Shown here: one piece after another, positions 17,086 to 25,930 of the stretch | How the letters are laid out: each line of letters starts with the position of its first letter | How positions within the stretch are numbered: the stretch's first letter is position 1 | NCBI GenBank assembly: GCA_949298805.1 | Contig: CASFXY010000011.1 | Location: 29,784-73,437, forward strand | Direction: 5' to 3' | DNA length: 43,654 bases | Source of the DNA: an uncultured bacterium | GTDB lineage: Bacteria > Cyanobacteriota > Vampirovibrionia > Gastranaerophilales > Gastranaerophilaceae | Notes under the pieces: generated by a model | The model's database searches: none | Told to the model about the DNA's origin: nothing | What the model saw: the letters and a program-made list of their open reading frames with translations, nothing else | Made by a program: the position numbers and the translations under genes

Positions 17086-18288
17086 TTATAATACAATTTG
17101 TGTGCCGACAATTAACTTGTGTGAATCAGGCTTTGCATCATTTTGACAATATACATAATTAAAAATCAGCTTTAGCGCTTGTCCTTTTAAATAATAATTA
17201 ATACCCGCACTATACTCTCTTTGATTATTATCATGCTTTGTTTTATCCGGATTAAATTCATCATAACGTGCAAGAAGCTCAATTTTTTTCGTCAAATGAT
17301 AAGCAAGCGTAGCATAAAAACCCTCTGCACCTTTGTTTGTCGGTCCACTGCCACCGTTTGAACCGTCAGAATTTGCATATTCTGCCCTCGCCCAGAATTT
17401 TTTGTACTCATAGCTCAGAGCCGCACCTGTCATAAAATAATCAACGGAATGCCTCCTGCCTGCTACAATACCGCCTCCTGCAACAATTTTACCCCATTTG
17501 CCGTCTGTCTTGCCCAGTGGTTTGATATTAACCCAGCCGTCAAATTCAAGGCCGGGGAAAAATTCTTGAAAGAAAGTGTCTGAACTATAACCGCCAAAAT
17601 CATAATCCGCAAGAGAATAATCTCCTCTAACCCTTAAGCCAAATTTTCTTACATTTGCAAGATTTCTTGAAATTTGTGAACGGGCAACAAAAGGCAAAGT
17701 ATACGGAGATTGCGCGCCCTCATAACCCACACCTGGGCGAGAATTACCTATTAAAACATTGTGATGAGGTATTCTATTTGTTTCAAAATAAGCATCTTGT
17801 ATTAACTGTTGGAAAAACCCATGCGCATGAGTTGGGGTCGGATCTAACATTAAACGGAAACCTTCTTTTCCGCCCCTGAATTTACCGTCGAATATAATAT
17901 TTATCAGAGCCATATTAAATTTTGTATCAGTGTCGGAATTTTCATTCATTTGGGTGGTAATATTTCCTTGCAGTGCTACCCAAGTATGAAAACTTTCCAA
18001 GGGCCCCTTGTCAAATGTCATTGTTAATTGCTTTTTTAACAGTTGCGAAGGCACATCAGTACGCTCAATCTGCAATTCCCATACATCTTTTGGCGCACTT
18101 AATAAATTTGATAAAAAAGTATCTTTTTCTTTTTGAATATCTTGTTCAAATTCTTCTTTTGTTTGACCTGTTATATTTTCTATAAAGTCGCCGTCAGGAT
18201 TTTGTTCAAGCGTAATTTCTTCCTCAACGGCAAAAACTTGAGGAATAAATATAAAAAGAAAAATAATACTCAATAAAATCTTTTTCAT
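17086..18288 (-). CDS. OprP/OprO-family outer-membrane porin
   Basis: 400 residues. The signal peptide is MKKILLSIIFLFIFIPQVFA, cleaved after VFA. The mature chain shows alternating beta-strand patterns and family signatures near the C-terminus: GFYATLAYHLTKKIELLARY, REYSAGINYYLKGQALKLIF and the last strand KLIVGTQIVL, with a hydrophobic final residue. Family members are 16-strand trimeric porins; P. aeruginosa OprP is phosphate-selective, but many relatives carry other anions. Beside a FocA channel and a CoA-transferase it may pass small carboxylates. This is direct evidence for an outer membrane. It starts 9 nt after a terminator-like hairpin and has no clear ribosome binding site. Confidence 0.85.
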   Translation of the reverse strand: MKKILLSIIFLFIFIPQVFAVEEEITLEQNPDGDFIENITGQTKEEFEQDIQKEKDTFLSNLLSAPKDVWELQIERTDVPSQLLKKQLTMTFDKGPLESFHTWVALQGNITTQMNENSDTDTKFNMALINIIFDGKFRGGKEGFRLMLDPTPTHAHGFFQQLIQDAYFETNRIPHHNVLIGNSRPGVGYEGAQSPYTLPFVARSQISRNLANVRKFGLRVRGDYSLADYDFGGYSSDTFFQEFFPGLEFDGWVNIKPLGKTDGKWGKIVAGGGIVAGRRHSVDYFMTGAALSYEYKKFWARAEYANSDGSNGGSGPTNKGAEGFYATLAYHLTKKIELLARYDEFNPDKTKHDNNQREYSAGINYYLKGQALKLIFNYVYCQNDAKPDSHKLIVGTQIVL

Positions 18289-18296
18289 AGTCTTAA

Positions 18297-18319
18297 AAAG
18301 GGCACTTTAAGTGCCCTTT
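18297..18319 (-). terminator. Terminator or attenuator hairpin between focA and the porin
   Basis: Perfect 9-bp stem AAAGGGCAC / GTGCCCTTT with a 5-nt loop. On the minus strand the 3' arm runs into CCCTTTTTAAGAC and then the porin ATG at 18288. It should end most focA transcripts. Its position against the porin start suggests read-through or attenuation sets porin expression. Confidence 0.7.
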
Positions 18320-18325
18320 AAACTT

Positions 18326-19198
18326 TTATTTCATATCCTTACCATGGTCATCTCTTAAATATGCAGTCCAGAACAGTAAAACTACAAAGACAAAAGCACC
18401 GACCATATTACCTAAAGTAACAGGCAGTAAATTTCCCAAAAGGAATGACTTAATATTTAATGTTGCAAGTTGTTCCGCAGTAAAACCGGAAGCAGCCGCT
18501 ATTGCGGGAGTTGCCTTTAAAAATAAGCCGTTTGAAATAAAGTACATATTTGCAATACTGTGTTCATAACCTGATGCAACAAATGTTGTAATTGGGAAAA
18601 ATATTGCAAATATCTTTCCTATAACGTGACGAGAAGATGAAGCCATCCAAATTGCAAGACATACAAGCCAATTACATAAAATACCTCTTGTGAAAGCCTC
18701 TACAAATGTTAGATTAACTTTTGTATATGCTGTTGTTAAGCCTAAAACTCCAAGAGCCTCATGTGAATTGTGCGAACATCCCGTAAAATAAATTATTGTT
18801 GCAAGTAAAACCGAGCCTACAAAATTACCTATATAAACAATTGTCCAGTTCCTAAGCAACTTTGCAAGACTTGTTTTCTTTTCAATAACCGAAAAAGTCA
18901 TCATGACATTTCCGGTAAACAACTCCGCACCGGTAAGGACAACCATCATAAGACCTGTAGCAAAAGTCATTGCACCGATTAACTTTGCAAAACCCCAGCT
19001 TACAGCCTCAGTTCCCGTCATAACATTTAGGGATACCTGCGCACCAAAGGCAATTAGAGCACCGGCAGCTATTGCAAGCACAAATGTTTTTGATTTTCTA
19101 AAGTTTGCTTTCGCAGGCATAACGTTGTCTGCAATTTCATGCGCCACATGATTTGGCGAGATACAGTCTTTTGTATCTAAATTTTGTTGCATTTCCAT
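18326..19198 (-). CDS. focA: Formate/nitrite transporter family channel (FocA-like)
   Basis: 290 residues, six predicted transmembrane helices. Family motifs are present: GAELFTGNVMM after helix 2, CNWLVCLAIWM, and ASGYEHSIANMYFI with the conserved His/Asn of the channel. The start has AGGAG 6 nt upstream. FNT proteins are pentameric channels for formate, nitrite, hydrosulfide or lactate. The fermentation-type neighbours point to formate, and no nitrite reductase is near. It is divergent from the Ehr/Hyf-like operon, recalling E. coli, where focB sits in the hyf operon. Confidence 0.9.
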   Translation of the reverse strand: MEMQQNLDTKDCISPNHVAHEIADNVMPAKANFRKSKTFVLAIAAGALIAFGAQVSLNVMTGTEAVSWGFAKLIGAMTFATGLMMVVLTGAELFTGNVMMTFSVIEKKTSLAKLLRNWTIVYIGNFVGSVLLATIIYFTGCSHNSHEALGVLGLTTAYTKVNLTFVEAFTRGILCNWLVCLAIWMASSSRHVIGKIFAIFFPITTFVASGYEHSIANMYFISNGLFLKATPAIAAASGFTAEQLATLNIKSFLLGNLLPVTLGNMVGAFVFVVLLFWTAYLRDDHGKDMK

Positions 19199-19238
19199 AT
19201 TTTTCTCCTGTTAACTCATTTTTGAACATTAACAAACG

Positions 19239-19287
19239 CGCAAAACTTATGTTTTGCGGTTATACGGTGCATATAGTCCCTATACGG
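19239..19287. promoter_or_regulatory. Dyad and spaced direct repeat in the focA leader
   Basis: Two structures lie between focA and the Ehr operon. CGCAAAAC-TTAT-GTTTTGCG (19239-19258) is a perfect 8-bp inverted repeat without a T run, so it is not a terminator. TATACGG occurs at 19261-19267 and 19281-19287, exactly 20 bp apart (two helical turns). Both could be regulator sites; no known consensus fits. Confidence 0.35.
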
Positions 19288-19336
19288 CTCTGTATAAAAT
19301 AATTCTTAAGTTGTTAATGACCAAAGTCGCAAGAAA

Positions 19337-19364
19337 ATTTTATATCGTAAAATTTTAATTTCAA
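19337..19364 (-). promoter_or_regulatory. Candidate focA promoter
   Basis: On the minus strand, TTGAAA (19364-19359), a 16-nt spacer, then TAAAAT (19342-19337). Each box has 5 of 6 consensus bases. It would give a leader of about 130 nt containing the dyad at 19239. In AT-rich DNA such matches also arise by chance. Confidence 0.35.
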
Positions 19365-19393
19365 GCGATTTTTTTTGAAATAAAAATTCAAAC

Positions 19394-19422
19394 TTGACAT
19401 TGTTTTTTGTTAGATTTATAAC
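19394..19422 (+). promoter_or_regulatory. Strong sigma-70-type promoter of the Ehr operon
   Basis: Consensus TTGACA (19394-19399), 17-nt spacer, TATAAC (19417-19422). The start point should be near 19429, leaving about 35 nt before the ATG at 19464. This is one of the best promoter matches in the window. Confidence 0.65.
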
Positions 19423-19463
19423 ACCGATTGTTATACACACAGCCGAATTTTGGGATGGAAGTA

Positions 19464-21440
19464 ATGAATAATTTTTTTATAGGAATTTTAATTTTTATAC
19501 TAAGCGGTTTTATTGCAAGTATATTTAAGAAAAACAATAAAATAAACATATTAAGCATCTTATGTCTTGCAGGTTCGTTATTTTCTCTTACTCCTGCTTT
19601 AAATGTGCTTTTTACAAATGAAAAATTAATGACACAATGCAATTTTAATCCGATTTTTGGAACAATTACTTTTGCACTGGACCCTCTGAGCGCTTTTTTT
19701 GTTGTTGTAATTTGTACAATGTCCCTTATGGGCGTAATATATTCAAAAGGCTATTTAAAACCATATCTTGATAAAGTAAAAAATATTAATTCGCATTTAA
19801 TATTTTTACCGCTGCTTATAGCATCAATGCTGCTTGTCGTAAGTTGTCAAAATGCTTTTGCTTTTTTAATCTTTTGGGAAATAATGTCTTTAAGTTCATT
19901 TTTCCTTGTTATATTTGAATCGGATAAAAAAGAAGTTTTAAAAGCCGGAATAAAATATCTTGTTTTTATGCATATTTCTGTAATTTTTATAATAATTGCT
20001 TTTGCGCTTTGTGCAATTAATTCCGGCAGTTATGACTTTGATATTTTTTCACAAATATTAAAAGAAAATCAACATTTGGCAAATTTAATATTTATCTTTG
20101 CATTCATAGGTTTTGGCACAAAAGCCGGCTTTGTACCTTTTCACAATTGGCTGCCCGATGCACACCCTGCCGCACCAAGCCATATCAGCGCGATTATGTC
20201 CGGAGTTATGATAAAAACAGGTATTTATGGAATTTTAAGAGTAATTTCATTCTATGCAATGCCTTCTAAAGCACTTGCCTTTGCCGTACTTGCAATTTCG
20301 CTTGTATCGGCACTTTACGGAGTGTTATATGCAATTACTCAACACGATTTAAAAAGACTTTTAGCATACCACTCGATTGAAAATATTGGCATAATAGGAA
20401 TAGGCACAGGTATCGGCATGTTGGGTCTTGCCTATGGTCAAAATCAAATTGCACTTATCGGTTTTGCAGGTGCAATATTACATGTACTAAACCATTCGAT
20501 ATTTAAAGAACTGTTATTTTTAAGTGCGGGCAGCGTCTATATAAAAACACACACACGTGACATTGAAATATTGGGCGGGTTAATAAAACAAATGCCTCAC
20601 ACTGCAATACTTTTTTTAACAGGTTCTGTAGCAATATGCGGTTTGCCTCCGTTCAACGGTTTTATAAGTGAATTTTTAATATATTTCTCAATGTTAAAAG
20701 GTCTTGCAATTAAAGATTTCTTTGTATTGATTGCGCTTTTGTTTTCAATAGCAGGTTTGGCGCTTGTCGGTACAATGGCGGTTTTATGCTTTACAAAAGC
20801 TTTCAGTATAATATTTCTGGGAATACCAAGAAGTAAAAATGCACAAACCGTAACAACAGACAGTGAAAAATCAATGCTTTTACCCATGGGGTTTTTAGCC
20901 ATACTTACACTTTTAATTGGTGTTTTTCCTCAATATATTCTTGATATTGTATTAAAGCCGGCTTCAACCGTTGCAAACATGACAATCATCCCGAGCACAT
21001 CTTGCGCTGGTTTAATGCAAACAATTTCACTGTGCACTTTTGGTTTTATTGCTTTTGTAATTGTGCTATTAGCTATCAAACTTAAATTCTCGGGCAAAAT
21101 TGAAATGCACGAGACTTGGGGGTGTGGCTATGACAGAGGAAACAATCGTATGCAATACAGCGCATCATCTTATGCAAGTCCCTTTTTATCTATGTTAAGA
21201 CCTTTATTTAAAAAGATTTTTGATATAGAAAAACCAAGACAGCTTTTCCCAAAATCGGCACACTTTAGCTTACACATTGACGATATTGAAGAAGCTTACG
21301 TTATTAATCCGCTTGTTAAATTTGATGAATGGTTCTTGTCAAAATTTGAAACTATCCAAAGTGGAAATATTCAAAGTTACATAAAATACGGTTTGATATT
21401 TTTAGTTTTAATAATAATCGGAAGTTTGTTTATAGGATAA
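19464..21440 (+). CDS. Ehr/hydrogenase-4-like complex, antiporter-type subunit (HyfB/NuoL-like)
   Basis: 658 residues from the ATG at 19464 (ATG at 19455 also possible). It has about 14-16 membrane helices with the proton-channel core FVPFHNWLPDAHPAAPSHIS, then AIMSGVMIKTGIYGILRV, which keeps the channel Lys, and HDLKRLLAYHSIENIG. The C-terminal MHETWGCGYDRGNNRMQYSA is typical of HyfB rather than NuoL. In group 4 hydrogenases and complex I this subunit moves H+ or Na+ across the inner membrane. First gene of a six-gene operon with 6 nt or less to the next gene. Confidence 0.9.
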   Translation: MNNFFIGILIFILSGFIASIFKKNNKINILSILCLAGSLFSLTPALNVLFTNEKLMTQCNFNPIFGTITFALDPLSAFFVVVICTMSLMGVIYSKGYLKPYLDKVKNINSHLIFLPLLIASMLLVVSCQNAFAFLIFWEIMSLSSFFLVIFESDKKEVLKAGIKYLVFMHISVIFIIIAFALCAINSGSYDFDIFSQILKENQHLANLIFIFAFIGFGTKAGFVPFHNWLPDAHPAAPSHISAIMSGVMIKTGIYGILRVISFYAMPSKALAFAVLAISLVSALYGVLYAITQHDLKRLLAYHSIENIGIIGIGTGIGMLGLAYGQNQIALIGFAGAILHVLNHSIFKELLFLSAGSVYIKTHTRDIEILGGLIKQMPHTAILFLTGSVAICGLPPFNGFISEFLIYFSMLKGLAIKDFFVLIALLFSIAGLALVGTMAVLCFTKAFSIIFLGIPRSKNAQTVTTDSEKSMLLPMGFLAILTLLIGVFPQYILDIVLKPASTVANMTIIPSTSCAGLMQTISLCTFGFIAFVIVLLAIKLKFSGKIEMHETWGCGYDRGNNRMQYSASSYASPFLSMLRPLFKKIFDIEKPRQLFPKSAHFSLHIDDIEEAYVINPLVKFDEWFLSKFETIQSGNIQSYIKYGLIFLVLIIIGSLFIG

Positions 21441-21446
21441 AATAAA

Positions 21447-22364
21447 ATGGCAATTAAAATTTTAAACATATTGATAGTATTATTTGTTCCGTTTTTAATG
21501 CTTGGAATTATTAAAAAAACAAAAGCATTTTGGGGCGGAAGGTATGGTGCATCAATATTTCAACCACTATATGATTTTATAAAGCTAATGAAAAAGGATT
21601 TTGTAATAAGTAAAACTACAAGCGGAGTTTTTAGAATAACCCCTGTTATAGTTATTGCAAGCGTTCTTTTTGCAGCTTTATTTGTACCGCTAGCCTCATC
21701 GAGCGCAATAATTAATATAGAAGCAGGTTTTATAGTTTTTGCTTACATTTTAAGTTTTTCAAAATTCTTTTCATTAATTTCTGCTATGGACACGGGCAGC
21801 AGTTTTGAAGGTATGGGTGCATCTCGCGAAGCCTGCTTTACAACGATAGTTGAACCTGCATTTTTTATGCTTTTGGCTTCGGTTATGGCACTAAGCGGCA
21901 ATTATACATTTGATTCACTTGGAAAAATCATTGAAAATGCCGGCGGTTATGGAATTTTAATTTGTATTTTTGCAGTACTTGTACTTTTTATAATGATTTT
22001 AATCGAAGGTTCAAGGGTTCCGGTTGACGATCCTGCAACACACCTTGAATTAACAATGATTCATGAAGTTATGATTTTAGACAACTCGGCTTCGGATTTA
22101 GCACTTATCAGCTGGGCAAACGGGATAAAGATGCTATTGCTATCCTCGCTTATAGCTGCAATTGTTATTCCGCAAGGACTTACTACGGGCTTATCCGCAG
22201 TAGCTTATCTTGTTTTAATGTTCTTAATTTCAGTTATAATCGGAACTATTGAATCCGCAACGGCAAGAATAAGAATGTCGCATGTTTTTGAATTTGTTTT
22301 TGTAATGAGTTCATTCGCACTTATAGTTCTTTCTCTTGTGGCTGCAAGGATGTTTGGAGGCTAA
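21447..22364 (+). CDS. Ehr/hydrogenase-4-like complex, membrane anchor subunit (HyfC/NuoH-like)
   Basis: 305 residues, about eight membrane helices. The conserved acidic loops are GSSFEGMGASREACFTTIVE and EGSRVPVDDPATHLELTMIH, then EVMILDNS. In complex I the matching NuoH loops line the quinone site and couple it to ion pumping. In Hyf and Ehr complexes this subunit docks the soluble arm. RBS is weak (ggataaaat). The gene fits tightly between HyfB-like and HyfE-like genes. Confidence 0.92.
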   Translation: MAIKILNILIVLFVPFLMLGIIKKTKAFWGGRYGASIFQPLYDFIKLMKKDFVISKTTSGVFRITPVIVIASVLFAALFVPLASSSAIINIEAGFIVFAYILSFSKFFSLISAMDTGSSFEGMGASREACFTTIVEPAFFMLLASVMALSGNYTFDSLGKIIENAGGYGILICIFAVLVLFIMILIEGSRVPVDDPATHLELTMIHEVMILDNSASDLALISWANGIKMLLLSSLIAAIVIPQGLTTGLSAVAYLVLMFLISVIIGTIESATARIRMSHVFEFVFVMSSFALIVLSLVAARMFGG

Positions 22365-22367
22365 ATT

Positions 22368-23021
22368 ATGGAAAATGGTTTTATAATACTTTTTGGTCTT
22401 ACAATGCTCTATCTGGCTGCTACAAGCAGAATAATTTCTCATGTCAGATTACTTGTGGCACAAGGAGTGTTGTTGTTTTTAATATGCGCATGTCACTTTG
22501 AACATCAAAGCGCACTTAATATAACATTTTTAACTATTGAAACATTAATAGTTAAAACAATTGTTATACCTTGGTTTTTATTTAAAGTGCTTAAAAAAAC
22601 AAAGGCAAACAGGGATGTAAGCGCGAATATTCCACACTTTTACTGTCTTGTAACCGCAAGCATTATTCTTCTTTGCGGATTTTTACTACCAAATCATTTT
22701 TTCAATTCGGATACTATGAAAATGATTTCTCCGATTTATTTTGGAGTGTCATTAGCAACAATAATTATCAGCTTATGGTTAATTACAATTAAACATAAAA
22801 TTATTTCCAACGTTATTGAATTCATCACAATGGAAAACGGAATATTTTTGCTTTCGCTCTCTGTTGCAAAAGAAATGCCCGTCCTTGTCAATATGGGTGT
22901 TTTGCTTGATGTATTTATAGCAATTTATATTCTCGGTTTATTTATTAACGAAATAAGCAAAGAATTTAAGGATTTAGAAGTTTCAAACTTATCGGATTTA
23001 AAGGATTATAATAATGATTAA
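22368..23021 (+). CDS. Ehr/hydrogenase-4-like complex, small membrane subunit (HyfE-like)
   Basis: 217 residues with about seven membrane helices and ggaggc upstream of the ATG. It has the family's internal marks, an N-terminal SRIISHVRLLVAQGVLLFLI and the central TIKHKIISNVIEFITMENGI, then FLLSLSV. The region matching NuoK (IEFITMENGIFL) gives the expected conserved Glu. It overlaps the HyfF-like gene by 8 nt, which implies coupled translation and fixed subunit ratio. Confidence 0.87.
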   Translation: MENGFIILFGLTMLYLAATSRIISHVRLLVAQGVLLFLICACHFEHQSALNITFLTIETLIVKTIVIPWFLFKVLKKTKANRDVSANIPHFYCLVTASIILLCGFLLPNHFFNSDTMKMISPIYFGVSLATIIISLWLITIKHKIISNVIEFITMENGIFLLSLSVAKEMPVLVNMGVLLDVFIAIYILGLFINEISKEFKDLEVSNLSDLKDYNND

Positions 23022-24444
23022 TACAATTTTAATATTTCCAATATTGGCCTGCATTTTAATGGCATTAATTAAAAAAAGAGCTTTTGATTGTTTAATGGTA
23101 AATTTATATGCTGTTTTACATGCAATATCTACAATTCTTTTAGCAATGGGAATAGGTAGAGATGGCAATATTCCATATTTTACCGTTGATAATACCAACC
23201 TGATATTTTTAATAATTTTATCACTTGTATTCCTGATGGTCGCAATTTATAACAACGGATACGTAAAAACCCTTGATTATTCTGACAAAAAAATAGGTCA
23301 TTACTCTTTTATGACAATAATTTTTGTACTTGCAATGACAGGAACTGTTTTATCAAGCAACTTAGGAATTGCTTGGATATTTGTTGAAGCAACAACACTC
23401 TCAAGTGCTTATTTGATATATTTTAACAAAACAAAACATTCTATAGAAGCTGCCTGGAAGTATGTTTTTATATGCTCAATCGGTATTGCGCTTGCTTTTG
23501 TAGGTATAATTTTCTTAAATATAGCACAGGGCAATATTAATACACTTGACTTTGCACAATTATATAAACATGCAAATAATTTTGATACATTTTGGTTAAA
23601 AATGTCTTTTGTATTTATGCTTTTTGGTTTTGGTACAAAAATGGGTCTTGCGCCGGTTCATTTTTGGCTACCTGATGCACACTCTGAGGCGCCTTCACCA
23701 ATATCGGCATTACTTTCTGCCACTTTATTAAACTCGGCATTTTTAGTAATTGTGAGAGTATTTAAAGTTTTGGATATAGCTCAATGTGACTATTGGGCAA
23801 GAATAATGCTTTTAATTTGCGGTTTTATATCCCTCTTTGTAACTGCAGTTTTTGTTTACCATATTAAAAACTACAAAAGAATGCTTGCATACTCATCAAT
23901 CGAAAATATGGGCATTTTAGCAATCGGTACAGCGCTGGGCGGTGCTGCACTTTATGCGGTTATCTTACATTTAATCGGACACTCACTTGCAAAAGCATCC
24001 TTCTTTTTAACCTCAGGCAATATTTTAGAACTGTTTGGCACAAAAAGAATTAAATCCATAAGCGGTGTTATTGAAGCCGACAAGAAAACAGGCTGGTTAT
24101 GGGTGTTCTCTTTCCTTGCAATTTGCGCTTTCCCGACATCTGTTTTATTTATAAGCGAATTTTTAATAGTAAAATCTATGATACAAAACGAACACTATAT
24201 ACTTTGCGCATTATTTGTGCTGCTTTTGACAATTATACTATGGGGTATAGCTAAAGTTACAATAAAAATGACTTTTGGCAAACTAAGTGAAGATAAGACA
24301 CAAATAATAAAAGAAAATAAAAACAAGCTTAAATTTTGCATGTTTGCACCTCAATTTGTAATGCTTTTAATAGTATTTGTTTTGGGTGTATATGTTCCAC
24401 CGTTTTTAAATAACATTATAAACTGCGCTATGGCAGGATTTTAG
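23014..24444 (+). CDS. Ehr/hydrogenase-4-like complex, second antiporter-type subunit (HyfF/NuoN-like)
   Basis: 476 residues, about 14 membrane helices. The ion-channel core reads GLAPVHFWLPDAHSEAPSPI, then SALLSATLLNSAFLVIVRV, in which the usual channel Lys after the SALLS segment is replaced (LLNSAF). IKNYKRMLAYSSIENMGILA follows. Together with the HyfB-like subunit this gives two antiporter-like modules, fewer than complex I. There is no HyfD homologue in the operon, as in many Ehr clusters. Confidence 0.9.
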   Translation: MINTILIFPILACILMALIKKRAFDCLMVNLYAVLHAISTILLAMGIGRDGNIPYFTVDNTNLIFLIILSLVFLMVAIYNNGYVKTLDYSDKKIGHYSFMTIIFVLAMTGTVLSSNLGIAWIFVEATTLSSAYLIYFNKTKHSIEAAWKYVFICSIGIALAFVGIIFLNIAQGNINTLDFAQLYKHANNFDTFWLKMSFVFMLFGFGTKMGLAPVHFWLPDAHSEAPSPISALLSATLLNSAFLVIVRVFKVLDIAQCDYWARIMLLICGFISLFVTAVFVYHIKNYKRMLAYSSIENMGILAIGTALGGAALYAVILHLIGHSLAKASFFLTSGNILELFGTKRIKSISGVIEADKKTGWLWVFSFLAICAFPTSVLFISEFLIVKSMIQNEHYILCALFVLLLTIILWGIAKVTIKMTFGKLSEDKTQIIKENKNKLKFCMFAPQFVMLLIVFVLGVYVPPFLNNIINCAMAGF

Positions 24445-24455
24445 AGGATAATAAT

Positions 24456-25919
24456 ATGAATTGGATTAAAACAAAAAACAATACAAAGGTTAATCTTAAT
24501 GAAATTCCTACTCTTAAAATTAATGATTTAAGAGAGGAGATTATAAGCTTAAACAAAAGACCTGTCGGCTTTTTTGGAAAAGACTGGGGATATGGCACAA
24601 CAAAACTTTTTACAATTCTTGCAGATGACCAAAACGGAGATTTATATATTTCATCTGCACTTTTTGAACAAAGTGAGAAAGAATATGAGTCATTAACCCA
24701 AGTTTTACCATCTTTTCACATTTTTGAAAGAGAATTCTACGAACAGTTCGGAATAAAACCAAAAAATCATCCTTGGCTAAAACCACTCAGAAAAAATCAA
24801 AAAGATTATCAATTCTTTGAAATGGAAGGCGAAGAAGTCCACCAAGTAGCTGTCGGACCAATTCATGCGGGAGTTATTGAGCCTGGACATTTCAGATTTA
24901 TGTGCAACGGAGAAACTGTCTATCATCTTGAAATTATGCTTGGCTATCAAAACAGAGGCATTGAAGATTTGATAGTAAAACATCCGACAAATCAGCTTGC
25001 AGAGTCTATATGCGGAGATAGTACAATTGCCCACAATCTTGCATATTCAAAAGTTATAGAAATATTAAAAGAAACAAAAATTACAAAAAGAGCACAGTTA
25101 ATTAGAACTCTTGCACTTGAAATGGAACGTGCCGCAATTCATATAGGTGATTTAGGCGCAATAGCAGGTGATATAGCTTATCTTATGGGCGCATCAGTTT
25201 TTGGCGCGATAAGAACTCTTGTAATTAATACAATGCTCGAGTTTTCAGGAAGCCGATTTGGCAGGGGTTTAATAACTGTTGGCGGTGTTAATTTTGATAT
25301 AGATGATGAAAAAATTCAACGTGCCGTAAAGACATTTTCAAAAGTTGAAAAAGATGTTGAAAGAATGGTAAAAACCATGCTTAAAAATACATCTGTTATG
25401 TCAAGACTTGAAAAAACAGGTGTTGTAAGCCAAGAAAAAGCACATGAAATAGGAGTTGTAGGCATGGCAGCGCGTGCTTGCGGTATTGTTATAGACTCCC
25501 GTTTTGATTTTCCTGACGAATGCTTTAAAAATCTTGCTTTACCAAGAAAAATATTTAAAGGCAAAGGGGATGTTAATGCAAGATTTCAACTGAGATATCA
25601 AGAAACTATGGAGTCGTTGTCAATTGCAAAAAGAATACTTGAAATGCTCAAAAACGGCTACAAGGAAGAAGTTTTTACCCAAAATGAAAACTTACTTTGC
25701 GCTAATTCAATGGCAATTTCAATAACTGAAGGCTGGAGGGGCGAAGTAGTACATATTGCTTTAACCGATGGTAATTCAAATCTTACAAGATATAAAATTA
25801 AAGACCCGTCATTTAATAACTGGTACGCTCTGGCGCTTGCTGTCAGAAACAATGGAGTGTCAGATTTCCCATTGTGCAACAAAAGCTTTAATCTTTCATA
25901 CTGCGGAAACGATTTATAA
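24456..25919 (+). CDS. NuoC-NuoD/HyfG-like large subunit lacking the NiFe-site ligands (Ehr type)
   Basis: 487 residues. Residues 1-115 are a NuoC-like domain (FHIFEREFYEQFGIKPKNHP at 88-106). The rest is NuoD/hydrogenase-large-like (VGPIHAGVIEPGHFRF at 133-148, GYQNRGIEDL). Hydrogenases bind NiFe with two CxxC motifs. Here the first is SICGDST (only Cys186 left) and the C-terminal one is FPLCNKSFNLSYCGNDL (Cys474 and Cys483, nine apart, no CxxC). No cleavable C-terminal extension follows, and no maturation protease gene is nearby. It therefore should not carry a NiFe centre; it fits 'energy-converting hydrogenase-related' complexes with unknown electron partner. Confidence 0.88.
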   Translation: MNWIKTKNNTKVNLNEIPTLKINDLREEIISLNKRPVGFFGKDWGYGTTKLFTILADDQNGDLYISSALFEQSEKEYESLTQVLPSFHIFEREFYEQFGIKPKNHPWLKPLRKNQKDYQFFEMEGEEVHQVAVGPIHAGVIEPGHFRFMCNGETVYHLEIMLGYQNRGIEDLIVKHPTNQLAESICGDSTIAHNLAYSKVIEILKETKITKRAQLIRTLALEMERAAIHIGDLGAIAGDIAYLMGASVFGAIRTLVINTMLEFSGSRFGRGLITVGGVNFDIDDEKIQRAVKTFSKVEKDVERMVKTMLKNTSVMSRLEKTGVVSQEKAHEIGVVGMAARACGIVIDSRFDFPDECFKNLALPRKIFKGKGDVNARFQLRYQETMESLSIAKRILEMLKNGYKEEVFTQNENLLCANSMAISITEGWRGEVVHIALTDGNSNLTRYKIKDPSFNNWYALALAVRNNGVSDFPLCNKSFNLSYCGNDL

Positions 25920-25930
25920 GGAAGAAAAAA

